Under the pieces are notes generated by a model that was given only the letters and a program-made list of their open reading frames with translations, did no database searches and had not been told where the DNA came from. The position numbers were made by a program, and so were the translations under genes. From Phaeobacter sp. 11ANDIMAR09 (GTDB lineage: Bacteria; Pseudomonadota; Alphaproteobacteria; Rhodobacterales; Rhodobacteraceae): a stretch of DNA of 64,000 nt. Shown here in pieces: positions 1 through 6,991 of the stretch (positions are counted from its first letter, which is position 1; every line of letters starts with the position of its first letter). The stretch is taken from positions 124,001 through 188,000 of the forward strand of contig NZ_LIKT01000002.1 in assembly GCF_001294455.1 (NCBI RefSeq), read 5' to 3'.

Positions 1-87
1 CATCAAGGGAAAGGCAGCAAGGCAGAGCGCCAGAACAAAAACACCAGGACGAGACGTGCGTGGTTGAGGGGAGGGGAGATCGAACAT
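1..87 (-). CDS. N-terminal fragment of a gene running off the left edge
   Basis: A minus-strand frame opens with ATG at 87 and stays open for 29 codons to the edge. It encodes a short polar stretch followed by RPGVFVLALCLAAFPLM, which looks like a signal peptide or membrane anchor. It is divergent from the ABM-domain gene at 205. No clear ribosome binding site is visible. The family cannot be named from so little sequence, and the frame could be chance. Confidence 0.35.
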   Translation of the reverse strand, partial: MFDLPSPQPRTSRPGVFVLALCLAAFPLM

Positions 88-204
88 ATGCAATCCATAC
101 GTGCGCTACCGCTGCTGACAAGCCCGTGGGGAAAAAACGAGTCATATTATTGGCGCAACCATCGTAGGCTGGTCACACTTAGCCAAACAGCCAGGGAGAA
201 GCCT

Positions 205-531
205 ATGCCAAAAATTACCGATGGTGCGGAGATCCAAACGGTCATTACGACCTTTGAAATGACACCAGGGACCTGTCAGGATCTGCTGGATGCGCTGCAG
301 GATGCCTATGGTGCCTTTATCTCGAAACAGCCAGGATTTGTGGCGGCGGGGCTGCATGTGAATGATGCACAGACGCGGATTGCAAATTATTCACAATGGC
401 GCAGCCGCGAAGATTTTATGGCGATGCTGCGCTCTGATGAGATGCGGGCACGCAACCGAAAAATCAACGAGCTCTGTCGCAGTTTTGAACCGGTGATGTA
501 TGAGGTCTCTGCCACATTCGAGGCGTCCTGA
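205..531 (+). CDS. Antibiotic biosynthesis monooxygenase (ABM) domain protein
   Basis: A 108-residue protein with the small ferredoxin-like ABM fold. It has a beta strand VITTFEMTPG, a helix of the type CQDLLDALQDAYGAF, then PGFVAAGLHVNDAQTRIANYSQWRSREDFMAML, the usual pattern of these dimeric alpha/beta barrel proteins. ABM proteins act as cofactor-independent monooxygenases or haem-degrading enzymes, but many have no assigned substrate. The start at ATG 205 was chosen because GGGAGAA lies just upstream and an alternative start at 64 would add a non-conserved tail. It is cytoplasmic. A role in quinone or oxidative stress is possible only by analogy. Confidence 0.7.
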   Translation: MPKITDGAEIQTVITTFEMTPGTCQDLLDALQDAYGAFISKQPGFVAAGLHVNDAQTRIANYSQWRSREDFMAMLRSDEMRARNRKINELCRSFEPVMYEVSATFEAS

Positions 532-566
532 TCGCACAAGAGGTGAGGTCACAAAGGGCAAAGTCC

Positions 567-580
567 CTGATTTGAATCAA
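567..580 (+). promoter_or_regulatory. Candidate FNR/FnrL box upstream of uspA
   Basis: CTGAT-TTGA-ATCAA matches the FNR consensus TTGAT-N4-ATCAA at 9 of 10 positions. Its centre lies about 65 bases before the uspA start codon at 639. An activator site at -41.5 would put the transcript start near 615, so the geometry fits a class II activation site. Oxygen-limited induction of uspA is inferred. Confidence 0.5.
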
Positions 581-638
581 GGTCCGTAGGATGATCTGGG
601 TCCATGCTCCCCTTAGGCGAGTAGCCAAGGAGGCTTTC

Positions 639-1049
639 ATGTACCACAATATTCTCGTGCCAATTTCCTTTGACCCGGATCGGGATGTATCGGCGCCGCT
701 CAAACTTGCGCAGCTCTTAGCCACACCAGAGGCTAAGATTACGCTGCTTCATGTGGTTGAACAGGTGCCGGCCTATGCGATCTCCTACATGTCTGCAGAC
801 TATCTGGCCGACACACGCAAAGCGTTGGAATCTGAGCTGGCGGCCCTGGCCAAGACGCTGCCAAACACTGCCAACAGCCTTGTGATCGAAGGGCACTCGG
901 GGCGGTCGATCCTTGACTGGGCGGAGGTCAACAAACCCGATCTGGTGATCATCTCATCTCACCGTCCAGGCATGCAGGATCTGCTGCTGGGATCGACCGC
1001 CAGCCAGGTGGTGCGTCATGCGGCCTGCGCCGTGCATGTGGTGCGGTAG
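639..1049 (+). CDS. Universal stress protein, UspA family
   Basis: A 136-residue single-domain Usp protein. It begins MYHNILVPISFD and carries the ATP-binding-type signature SSHRPGMQDLLLGSTASQVV followed by HAACAVHVVR, the usual end of the fold. The start at ATG 639 follows AAGGAGG at 627-633; a start at 591 would add a non-conserved leader. Usp proteins are cytoplasmic dimers made under starvation, oxygen limitation or other stress, with poorly defined targets. A candidate FNR box at 567-580 suggests induction when oxygen is low. Confidence 0.88.
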   Translation: MYHNILVPISFDPDRDVSAPLKLAQLLATPEAKITLLHVVEQVPAYAISYMSADYLADTRKALESELAALAKTLPNTANSLVIEGHSGRSILDWAEVNKPDLVIISSHRPGMQDLLLGSTASQVVRHAACAVHVVR

Positions 1050-1057
1050 ATCCCTGC

Positions 1058-1083
1058 GGCCCCATGGGGCCACAGTGGTTTTT
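1058..1083 (+). terminator. Putative terminator after uspA
   Basis: The perfect palindrome GGCCCCATGGGGCC (1058-1071) is followed by a small CCACAGTGG hairpin and five T residues (1079-1083). It lies between uspA and the convergent gene ending at 1141, where a terminator is expected. Confidence 0.45.
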
Positions 1084-1140
1084 CAGCCGGAAGGTTCAGC
1101 GAAGGCGGCCAGGCCCTAGGGCTCGGTCGTCTTCATGTCT

Positions 1141-1746
1141 TTAGGCGTGGCGCAGAAATCCGGTGATCAGGGTTTTGGCCAGGCGGATCATGCCACCGGG
1201 CAAGAGCGCGGATCGCAGCAGAATCTTGTTGGAATTCACTGCAGCAGCAATGCGTGTATAGTGTTCCTGCTTGTTTGCTGCAGAGCGCAGCAGGACGGTT
1301 TCTGCCTGGGCCATTGCCTGCACGGCGGCGCGGTTCACCCGTGGGATGGAGGCCGGCTTTACTGGAGTATAGGTTTCAAGGGCACGTCGGCGTTTGGGCT
1401 GGGTGGTGTCGCGGTTCTGCGCAACCACTGCTTCTAGTCGGCGTTCAACCTGTTGCAGGGCTTCTTTGGCCTCGGAATAGGCGCCATTTCCTTCCAGTTG
1501 GCTTGCGGCGCGCCGATAAACCCAACGATAGCAATCACATCGATACGCTGGCGGCTGATTGCTACAACGGTCGCCGCCCCGTGTCAGCGTCTTTACCACG
1601 GATCTGGTTGTTGCGTTGCTTAAGCCATAAGAGGCGGCGCCACCGCCGCCCGCATCTCCGCCCGCCTGCGCTGGGTTTGGGCTTTGCGTCAGGGCAAAGA
1701 GCGCAATCAAAGGAACAGAGGCTGCAATTCGTTTAATAATATTCAT
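1141..1746 (-). CDS. Secreted protein of unknown function
   Basis: A 201-residue protein with a clear signal peptide (MNIIKRIAASVPLIALFALTQ, cleavage expected near residue 28, ending AQA). The mature part starts Gly-rich, then has a cysteine cluster CSNQPPAYRCDCYRW near residue 55, a helical stretch rich in Glu, Ala and Arg, and a basic C-terminal half. Start ATG 1746 was chosen because GAGGAG lies eight bases upstream; a slightly earlier ATG falls inside that binding site. I do not recognise the family. The three clustered cysteines suggest disulfides in the periplasm. It is convergent with uspA and shares no obvious operon. Confidence 0.7.
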   Translation of the reverse strand: MNIIKRIAASVPLIALFALTQSPNPAQAGGDAGGGGAASYGLSNATTRSVVKTLTRGGDRCSNQPPAYRCDCYRWVYRRAASQLEGNGAYSEAKEALQQVERRLEAVVAQNRDTTQPKRRRALETYTPVKPASIPRVNRAAVQAMAQAETVLLRSAANKQEHYTRIAAAVNSNKILLRSALLPGGMIRLAKTLITGFLRHA

Positions 1747-2024
1747 AAAAACTCTCCTCATTACCAGGGCAGGGTAGCATGAAGGAAGCATGAAGCAAGC
1801 CACCCGAGGCTTGGCATTCTTGGCCCCAGTTGAACCAAGTCTGGCAAAACCCAGGGCGTCGATCCTGGTCAGTCGCTTTAGGCCCACTGGAGGCAAAGGA
1901 CCAAAGGACCTTTGATCGGATGTTCAGCATCGCCATCGGCAATTGGCCGGGGACGCTCTTGGTGCCGAAGCCATCTTTGTTGTGACCACAGGTTCTTGCT
2001 AGCAGTTGCTCCCTAGTCTGGTCA

Positions 2025-2579
2025 TCAGGCGCGGCTGCGCAGGGCATAGCCTGCAAAAACCCCTGCCAAGCAGCCAAAGAGATGAGCCTCCCAGCTTACT
2101 CCTGGCTGTCCGGGCAAGAGACCCCAGATCATGGTGCCGTAAAAGAAAGCAACGCCAATGGCGACCAGCAGGGGCAGGGGGCGTTTTTCGATCAGGCCTC
2201 GGGTCACCAGAAACCCAAACCAGCCAAAGATTAGCCCCGAGGCCCCCACATGGATTGCGCTGGCCCCAAAAAGCCAGAGGCCTAGACCTCCAAACACAAC
2301 GACAATGGCCGAGGCCTGCAGGATCAGCCTGGGCGCGGTGAGGGTCAGCAAGCCGCCCAGCACAACCAGCGGCACGGTATTTGACGCGATGTGGCTCAAG
2401 GAACCGTGCAGAAATGGCATCATCACAACCCCGTCCAGCCCGCCGATGGAACGCGGGATCAAGCCGAACCAATCGTTTAGCGCATAGCCCGAGATCAGGT
2501 TTACCCCCTGCACCGCCCAGATCACAGCTATGAGTATGGCAAGCCAGTAAAACCGTTCCAAATTCATCACCTCTGACAC
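2025..2579 (-). CDS. Rhomboid-family intramembrane serine protease
   Basis: A 184-residue polytopic membrane protein with about six hydrophobic segments. The rhomboid residues are visible: HGSLSHIASN (His58, His63, Asn67) in the second segment, the nucleophile motif GASG (Ser114) and the catalytic His166 in EAHLFGCLAG. These enzymes cleave transmembrane substrates within the inner membrane. At under 200 residues it is a minimal core without an extra cytoplasmic domain. The start is uncertain: GTG 2579 or ATG 2567, neither with a strong binding site. It stands alone, divergent from the alcohol dehydrogenase at 2742, so no substrate is suggested by context. Confidence 0.85.
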   Translation of the reverse strand: MSEVMNLERFYWLAILIAVIWAVQGVNLISGYALNDWFGLIPRSIGGLDGVVMMPFLHGSLSHIASNTVPLVVLGGLLTLTAPRLILQASAIVVVFGGLGLWLFGASAIHVGASGLIFGWFGFLVTRGLIEKRPLPLLVAIGVAFFYGTMIWGLLPGQPGVSWEAHLFGCLAGVFAGYALRSRA

Positions 2580-2741
2580 TGTTTTCTGTGAACAGGATTA
2601 GCACGAAGGGTCAGGTGGCGAAATGATGGGTCGATTGACGGGCGTGGTTTTGCATTTTGTCCCTGGAGGAGCGCCTGGCGCGCGCATAACGTGGCAGCGG
2701 AGAATGCCACGCTATTGAGCCCTGCCGCGAAAGACACTGCC

Positions 2742-3779
2742 ATGAAAGCCGTCCTGTTTGAAAAGTTCCAAGAGGCCCCCAAACTCACCAGGGTTGATGA
2801 TCCCAGCCCGGAGCCGCACGGGGTTGTGTTGAAGGTCGAGGCTACGGGGGTGTGTCGCAGTGATTGGCATGGCTGGATGGGGCATGACGCCGACATCGAC
2901 CTGCCGCATATTCCCGGTCATGAGCTTGCCGGGATTGTCGTCGCGACGGGCAGGGAGGTGACCAATTGGAAGCCGGGAGACCGGGTGACGGTGCCCTTTA
3001 TCTGCGGCTGCGGGTCCTGTTCGGAATGTCACGCGGGCCAACAGCAGGTGTGCCTGCATCAGGAGCAGCCCGGGTTCACCCACTGGGGCTCATTTGCGGA
3101 ATATGTTGGCATCCATCAGGCGGATCTAAATCTGGTGGCTTTGCCTTCGGATATGGAGTTCGCAACGGCTGCCAGTCTTGGGTGTCGTTTTGCCACCTCC
3201 TTTCGGGCGGTGGTGGACCAGGGGCGGGTTTCTGCCGGGCAATGGGTGGCGGTGCATGGCTGTGGCGGCGTCGGGCTCTCGGCTGTGATGATTGCCAGCG
3301 CTGCTGGTGCCAATGTGATTGGCGTCGATCTGGATCCCGCCAAACTGGCGCTGGCCCAGAGCTTGGGGGCAGTGGCCACTGTCAACGGGGGGGAGGCAGA
3401 TGTGCCTGCCGCTATCCGGGATCTCACCCGTGGGGGCGCCCATGTGTCGCTGGACGCTCTGGGCCATCCCGTCACCATGACCAATTCCATTCTGTGTCTG
3501 CGACCGCGCGGCAAGCATATTCAGGTCGGGTTGATGCTGGGGGAGCACGCGCTCCCTGCGGTTCCCATGTCCAAGATCGTCGGCCAGGAGATCGAGCTTT
3601 TGGGGTCTCACGGGATGCAGGCGCATCGCTATGGCGCAATGCTGGATATGGTGCGCAGCGGTAAGCTGAACCCGGCGCTTTTGGTGGGAGATCAGATCAG
3701 CCTGGCTGAGGCGCCTCAGGCTTTGATGAACATGGATCAGTTCCAGTCCCTCGGCGCCACGGTCATCACCCGGTTCTGA
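2742..3779 (+). CDS. Zinc-dependent alcohol dehydrogenase (MDR family)
   Basis: A 345-residue medium-chain dehydrogenase. Catalytic zinc ligands appear as [12 protein letters not shown] and GHELAG near the N-terminus. The structural zinc loop has four cysteines in [17 protein letters not shown]. The Rossmann fold carries [10 protein letters not shown], and [16 protein letters not shown] suggests NAD rather than NADP use. It oxidises an alcohol or reduces an aldehyde in the cytoplasm; the substrate cannot be read from sequence. ATG 2742 was preferred to a GTG at 2691 because homologous proteins begin MKAVLFE. Its stop abuts the stop of the convergent Rrf2 gene at 3780. Confidence 0.88.
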   Translation: MKAVLFEKFQEAPKLTRVDDPSPEPHGVVLKVEATGVCRSDWHGWMGHDADIDLPHIPGHELAGIVVATGREVTNWKPGDRVTVPFICGCGSCSECHAGQQQVCLHQEQPGFTHWGSFAEYVGIHQADLNLVALPSDMEFATAASLGCRFATSFRAVVDQGRVSAGQWVAVHGCGGVGLSAVMIASAAGANVIGVDLDPAKLALAQSLGAVATVNGGEADVPAAIRDLTRGGAHVSLDALGHPVTMTNSILCLRPRGKHIQVGLMLGEHALPAVPMSKIVGQEIELLGSHGMQAHRYGAMLDMVRSGKLNPALLVGDQISLAEAPQALMNMDQFQSLGATVITRF

Positions 3780-4262
3780 TCAGGCGACAGTGGCCTCTCC
3801 AGGGCGATCACAGAGCGACGCTCCGGCGGGGTGCTGTGCCAGCAGCTGAGTCAGCCCACAATTGCCCTGGACCAGATCCTGGAGCGTCACCATGTCCAGC
3901 TCGTGATAGAAGGCATCCAGTGCCTTGTGGATATAGTTGCGCAGGCGGCAGACATCGGTCAGCGGACAGCTGTTTGTGTCAGGTTCAAAACACTCTGCCA
4001 CTGGAATTTCGGATTCAAACAGTCTGAACATCTCGCCGATCGAGACTTGATCCATTGGTCGCGCCAAGCGAATGCCTCCGGTGCGGCCCCGCATGGTGCT
4101 GATATAGCCTTCGCTCTGCAGCCGCTGTACCACATGGGCGGTATGGTTTGTCGAAGAGTTGCACAGCGCTGCGATATCCGCAGTCTTGAGCAGACGATCC
4201 TGCGTATTGGCGCAGGCCATCAATATGCGCGCAGCAAGATTGGTTCTGGTGGTCAATCGCAT
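3780..4262 (-). CDS. Rrf2-family Fe-S transcriptional regulator (NsrR/RirA-like)
   Basis: A 160-residue regulator with an N-terminal winged helix (MRLTTRTNLAARILMACA, then SSTNHTAHVVQRLQSEGYI and the wing RGRTGGIRLA). Three cysteines at 91, 99 and 105 (C-x7-C-x5-C) are positioned to hold an Fe-S cluster. The C-terminal stretch CRLRNYIHKALDAFYHELDMVTLQDLV resembles NsrR, a nitric-oxide sensor, while the cysteine numbering matches that known for RirA, an iron regulator. Which signal it senses is therefore open. It is divergent from the DsrE/SQR-like operon at 4699, with a shared regulatory gap, so control of that operon and of itself is the simplest inference. Confidence 0.85.
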   Translation of the reverse strand: MRLTTRTNLAARILMACANTQDRLLKTADIAALCNSSTNHTAHVVQRLQSEGYISTMRGRTGGIRLARPMDQVSIGEMFRLFESEIPVAECFEPDTNSCPLTDVCRLRNYIHKALDAFYHELDMVTLQDLVQGNCGLTQLLAQHPAGASLCDRPGEATVA

Positions 4263-4444
4263 TTTGGCTCCTCTCGCGGTGGACTATTTCTGCAATGGAA
4301 ATACCTGAATGGCCTTGAGCTACATCAAGAATGGCGCAGATCGACCAATCGCAGGCGGCAATCCCTAAGGATCAGGGCAGCGCAGTGCGCAAAGCGGCAC
4401 CGATTGATCCAGATGTCCCAGCCAGTGCAGCGGCTGCAATAGAT

Positions 4445-4506
4445 ATATTCCATATTTTAGATGAGAAGTTGATGTAGATCAATTTAACATTGTTAAAATG
4501 GAATAT
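4445..4506. promoter_or_regulatory. Inverted repeat and palindrome around the FNR box, candidate Rrf2 operator
   Basis: The arms ATATTCCATATTTTA (4445-4459) and TAAAATGGAATAT (4494-4506) are inverted copies apart from a two-base insertion in the left arm. They flank the FNR box. Between the box and the right arm lies an exact palindrome TTTAACA-T-TGTTAAA (4483-4497). One of these may be the operator of the adjacent Rrf2 regulator; the assignment is a guess from position and symmetry. Confidence 0.35.
4469..4482. promoter_or_regulatory. FNR/FnrL (or Dnr-type CRP/FNR) box
   Basis: TTGAT-GTAG-ATCAA matches the consensus TTGAT-N4-ATCAA at all ten positions. It is about 220 bases from ATG 4699 and about 210 from the divergent start at 4262, so it could serve either gene. 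Control by oxygen or nitrogen oxides through a CRP/FNR protein is inferred. Confidence 0.65.
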
Positions 4507-4698
4507 GAATACTCTTAATACGCATTTTTGATGTGGGAAAAGAGGCCAAAGGGACTCGTGCAAAGGGGATCCGCAGGGCGGTTTTGGGCTGCTTTCTGTG
4601 GCTTTGGCAGGAATGGCCTGACGTCTTGGCCTGGCCCTTTGGCGTCACGAGTTTGGCCCGCACTAACGATGCAGCCTAATGCAATAAAGGAAAACGTG

Positions 4699-5136
4699 AT
4701 GAAGAAACTTGCCTTGGCTACCCTTGCAGCCCTCTCCCTGACCGGACCTGCTCTGGCGCAGGAGACCCCCGAGACGCTGGTGACGGTCCTGACGGCGCCG
4801 GAACCTCAAACGCAACTGATGGCGATGGTTCTGGCCATGCAGGCGGCAAAACAGGGGGCAGCTCCCCATATTTTGCTCTGTGGTCCAGCCGCAGATATCG
4901 CGCTCAAAGAGGCGCCGGAAACGGCTACGGCACCGCAGCCCCCGCGCGATATGAGCCCCCGTGGCTTGATGAGCAAGATTGCCGCCCTGCCAGGGGCCAA
5001 GGTCGAGGTCTGCGCCATCTACCTGCCGTCAAAAGGCGCCGATGCCTCCATTCTGATGCAAGGCGTAGGGGTCGCCAATCCCAAAGAGATGGCAGCGGCC
5101 TTGATCGCCCCAAATGCCCGGGTGACGTCCTACTGA
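4699..5136 (+). CDS. Exported DsrE-like protein
   Basis: A 145-residue protein with a signal peptide (MKKLALATLAALSLTGPALAQ, cleaved after ALA). The mature domain resembles the DsrE/DsrF fold: VTVLTAPEPQTQLMAMVLAMQAAKQGAAPHILLCGPA, then a helix and strand with KVEVCAIYLPSKGA. Members of this fold often carry or transfer sulfur on a cysteine; candidates are the Cys in ILLCGPA and the one in VEVCAIY. ATG 4699 has AAAGG upstream. It heads an operon with the SQR-like flavoprotein and the DUF5368 protein, which points to periplasmic sulfur handling. The precise acceptor or donor is unknown. Confidence 0.72.
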   Translation: MKKLALATLAALSLTGPALAQETPETLVTVLTAPEPQTQLMAMVLAMQAAKQGAAPHILLCGPAADIALKEAPETATAPQPPRDMSPRGLMSKIAALPGAKVEVCAIYLPSKGADASILMQGVGVANPKEMAAALIAPNARVTSY

Positions 5137-5230
5137 CGAGATCGCGTTGCCCCTCTGCCTCTGGATGCGGAGGGGCAACGCGATGTGCTGTGTTTGGCAT
5201 CTATCAAACAACTTTCCTGAGGAGGACGTC

Positions 5231-6535
5231 ATGACAAAACTGAACGCCACGCGTCGGCAGTTTTTCGGACTTGCAGCTGGAGGAGCCGCTGCCCTGACGG
5301 TGCCACAAGATCTGCAGGCGCAGGTCGCCACAAAGGCCCGCATCGTCATTATAGGCGCCGGGGCGGGTGGGACCGCTTTGGCGAACCGCCTGATGAAAAG
5401 ATTGGACGGGGCAGAGATTACCCTGTTGGACCCCAGGGTTCAGCATCTGTATCAACCGGGGCTTTCGCTGGTGGCGGCAGGTTTGAAACCCGCCGACTAT
5501 GTCACCAGCCTGACTGCGGACTGGCTGCCTAGCGGCGTGACGCTGATCCCGGAACGGGCGGCCGCCATCGACCCCGAAGCCAAGACTGTGGCCACCGACA
5601 GCGGCAAGGCTCTGGGCTATGATTTTTTGGTGGTGGCGCCAGGGCTGGTGCTGGATCACGATGCTATTGAAGGCTTTTCGCTGGATATGGTGGGGCAGAA
5701 CGGCATTGGTGCGCTCTACGCCGGGCCGGATTATGCCGCCAAGACCTGGCAAGCGGCCTCCAAACTTACCGAAGAGGGCGGTGTTGGCCTGTTTACCCGC
5801 CCCGAGACCGAGATGAAATGCGCCGGTGCGCCGCTCAAACATACCTTTCTGATTGATGACATCGCCAAGCGCGCAGGCAATGGCGGCAAGATCGACGTGC
5901 AGTATGCCGCGCCGCAGGGCGCGCTGTTTGGGGTGCCTATCGTGGCCGAGAAAGTCCGGATGCTGTTTGGAGATCGCGGCATCGACAGCCATTTGAGGCA
6001 CACCCTTAAATCCATTGATGCCGGGGCCAAACGTGCGCGCTTTGCCACGCCCGAGGGTGAGGTGGAAATGGGATATGACTATCTGCATGTGGTCCCGCCA
6101 CAGCGCGCGCCCGATGTGATCCGGCAATCGGGTCTCAGCTGGGCCGACAAATGGACGGATCAGGGCTGGGTCGAATGTGACAAGGCCACGCTGCGCCATC
6201 TGCGCTACCCCGAGATCTGGGCGCTGGGCGATGTGGCAGGGGTGCCCAAGGGCAAGACCGCAGCCAGCGTGAAATGGCAGGTGCCGGTGGTCGAAGACGG
6301 GTTGGTTTCGGCCATTGCCGGGACTGAGCCACGCGAGACCTACAATGGCTATACCTCTTGCCCGATGATCACCCGGGTGGGGCGCGCCATGCTGGTCGAG
6401 TTTGATTATCAGAACAATCTGGTGCCCTCTTTTCCCGGGATCATTGCCCCGCTCGAGGAGCTTTGGATCAGCTGGTTGATGAAGGAAGTGGCGCTGAAGG
6501 CCACCTATAACGCCATGCTGCGTGGCCGGGCCTGA
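5231..6535 (+). CDS. Sulfide:quinone oxidoreductase-like flavoprotein with Tat signal
   Basis: A 434-residue FAD enzyme. The N-terminus NATRRQFFGLAAGGAAAL (about residues 5-22) is a twin-arginine signal, so the folded flavoprotein is probably exported. FAD binding is seen in RIVIIGAGAGGTALANRL (38-54) and in IWALGDVAGVPKGKTA near the C-terminus. Cys197 in EMKCAGAPLK and Cys377 in GYTSCPMI match the two redox cysteines of type-II SQR (human SQOR uses the same pair); the third cysteine of some bacterial SQRs is absent. It likely oxidises sulfide or another thiol and passes electrons to quinone. GGAGGA lies upstream. The neighbours are the exported DsrE-like protein and the DUF5368 protein. A flavocytochrome-like role without quinone is the main alternative. 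Confidence 0.78.
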   Translation: MTKLNATRRQFFGLAAGGAAALTVPQDLQAQVATKARIVIIGAGAGGTALANRLMKRLDGAEITLLDPRVQHLYQPGLSLVAAGLKPADYVTSLTADWLPSGVTLIPERAAAIDPEAKTVATDSGKALGYDFLVVAPGLVLDHDAIEGFSLDMVGQNGIGALYAGPDYAAKTWQAASKLTEEGGVGLFTRPETEMKCAGAPLKHTFLIDDIAKRAGNGGKIDVQYAAPQGALFGVPIVAEKVRMLFGDRGIDSHLRHTLKSIDAGAKRARFATPEGEVEMGYDYLHVVPPQRAPDVIRQSGLSWADKWTDQGWVECDKATLRHLRYPEIWALGDVAGVPKGKTAASVKWQVPVVEDGLVSAIAGTEPRETYNGYTSCPMITRVGRAMLVEFDYQNNLVPSFPGIIAPLEELWISWLMKEVALKATYNAMLRGRA

Positions 6536-6547
6536 GGAGGGCAAAAG

Positions 6548-6913
6548 ATGAAAGATATGACATTTGGAACCCTGATCGCCGTATTCGAAGAGATCTTTGG
6601 GCGGGGGGTGTTCTGGGCGATGGTGTTTGTCGCCCTGCTGGTGACCCTGACCTATTTTTATGTGCTGATCCGCGATCGGGCCATCAGCTGGCAAAAGTTC
6701 CTGCTGGCGCAATTGTCGATGCCGATTGGCGCGATTGCAGCGGTCTGGTTCGTCATGGTGGTGACCAATTCCAGATTGGCCAATCTGGGCGGGCCGATTG
6801 ATCTGATCGTCTTTCTAGGCGTGGCACTTGGCGGGGCCATCGGGATGGCGATTCTGGTCTATACTGTGCAATCGCTGTTTTCAGACCCCCGACGCCTGGG
6901 CGACAAGAGCTGA
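6548..6913 (+). CDS. DUF5368 integral membrane protein
   Basis: A 121-residue protein with three hydrophobic segments (about residues 20-41, 53-72 and 83-106) and short loops. It has a single cytoplasmic-type basic loop IRDRAISWQKF. It looks like the family annotated as DUF5368 in Rhodobacteraceae; no activity is known. It begins 12 bases after the SQR-like gene with GAGGAGG at that junction, and a strong terminator follows, so it is the last gene of the operon. A membrane anchor or quinone-side partner for the exported flavoprotein is a plausible but untested idea. Confidence 0.75.
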   Translation: MKDMTFGTLIAVFEEIFGRGVFWAMVFVALLVTLTYFYVLIRDRAISWQKFLLAQLSMPIGAIAAVWFVMVVTNSRLANLGGPIDLIVFLGVALGGAIGMAILVYTVQSLFSDPRRLGDKS

Positions 6914-6947
6914 ACCTGTTGTGGGTCGATCTTGCGCAGAACGACAA

Positions 6948-6975
6948 TGGCCAGCCGGGGACTGGCCACTTTTTT
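6948..6975 (+). terminator. Rho-independent terminator of the DsrE/SQR-like operon
   Basis: Perfect 7-bp stem TGGCCAG (6948-6954) and CTGGCCA (6962-6968) with a 7-base loop, followed by C and six T. It lies 34 bases after the DUF5368 stop, between convergent genes. Confidence 0.8.
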
Positions 6976-6991
6976 GCTTGCGGCTTTCCCT

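Larger units (their letters stand above)
4263..4698. promoter_or_regulatory. 436-base divergent regulatory region
   Basis: The gap between the Rrf2 gene and the DsrE-like gene has no convincing gene. Its centre (about 4440-4510) is much more A+T-rich than the surroundings and holds three overlapping symmetric sequences, listed separately: an exact FNR-consensus box, a palindrome beside it, and an inverted repeat enclosing both. A frame upstream of and in phase with ATG 4699 is open from 4528 but shows no conserved-looking protein. Confidence 0.6.

Noticed and set aside
1896-1912. AAAGGACC tandem pair in the gap before the secreted-protein gene
   Set aside because: Two short copies in a G+C-rich gap are within what chance allows, and no partner site or symmetry ties them to a regulator.
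4528-4698. N-terminal extension of the DsrE-like protein
   Set aside because: Starting at 4528 would hide the signal peptide behind 57 residues of no recognisable character, and AAAGG supports ATG 4699.
5204-6712. Open 502-codon frame on the minus strand
   Set aside because: It lies antisense to the SQR-like gene, has no recognisable domain, and its composition (rich in His, Gln, Pro, Gly) is that of a shadow frame of G+C-rich coding DNA.
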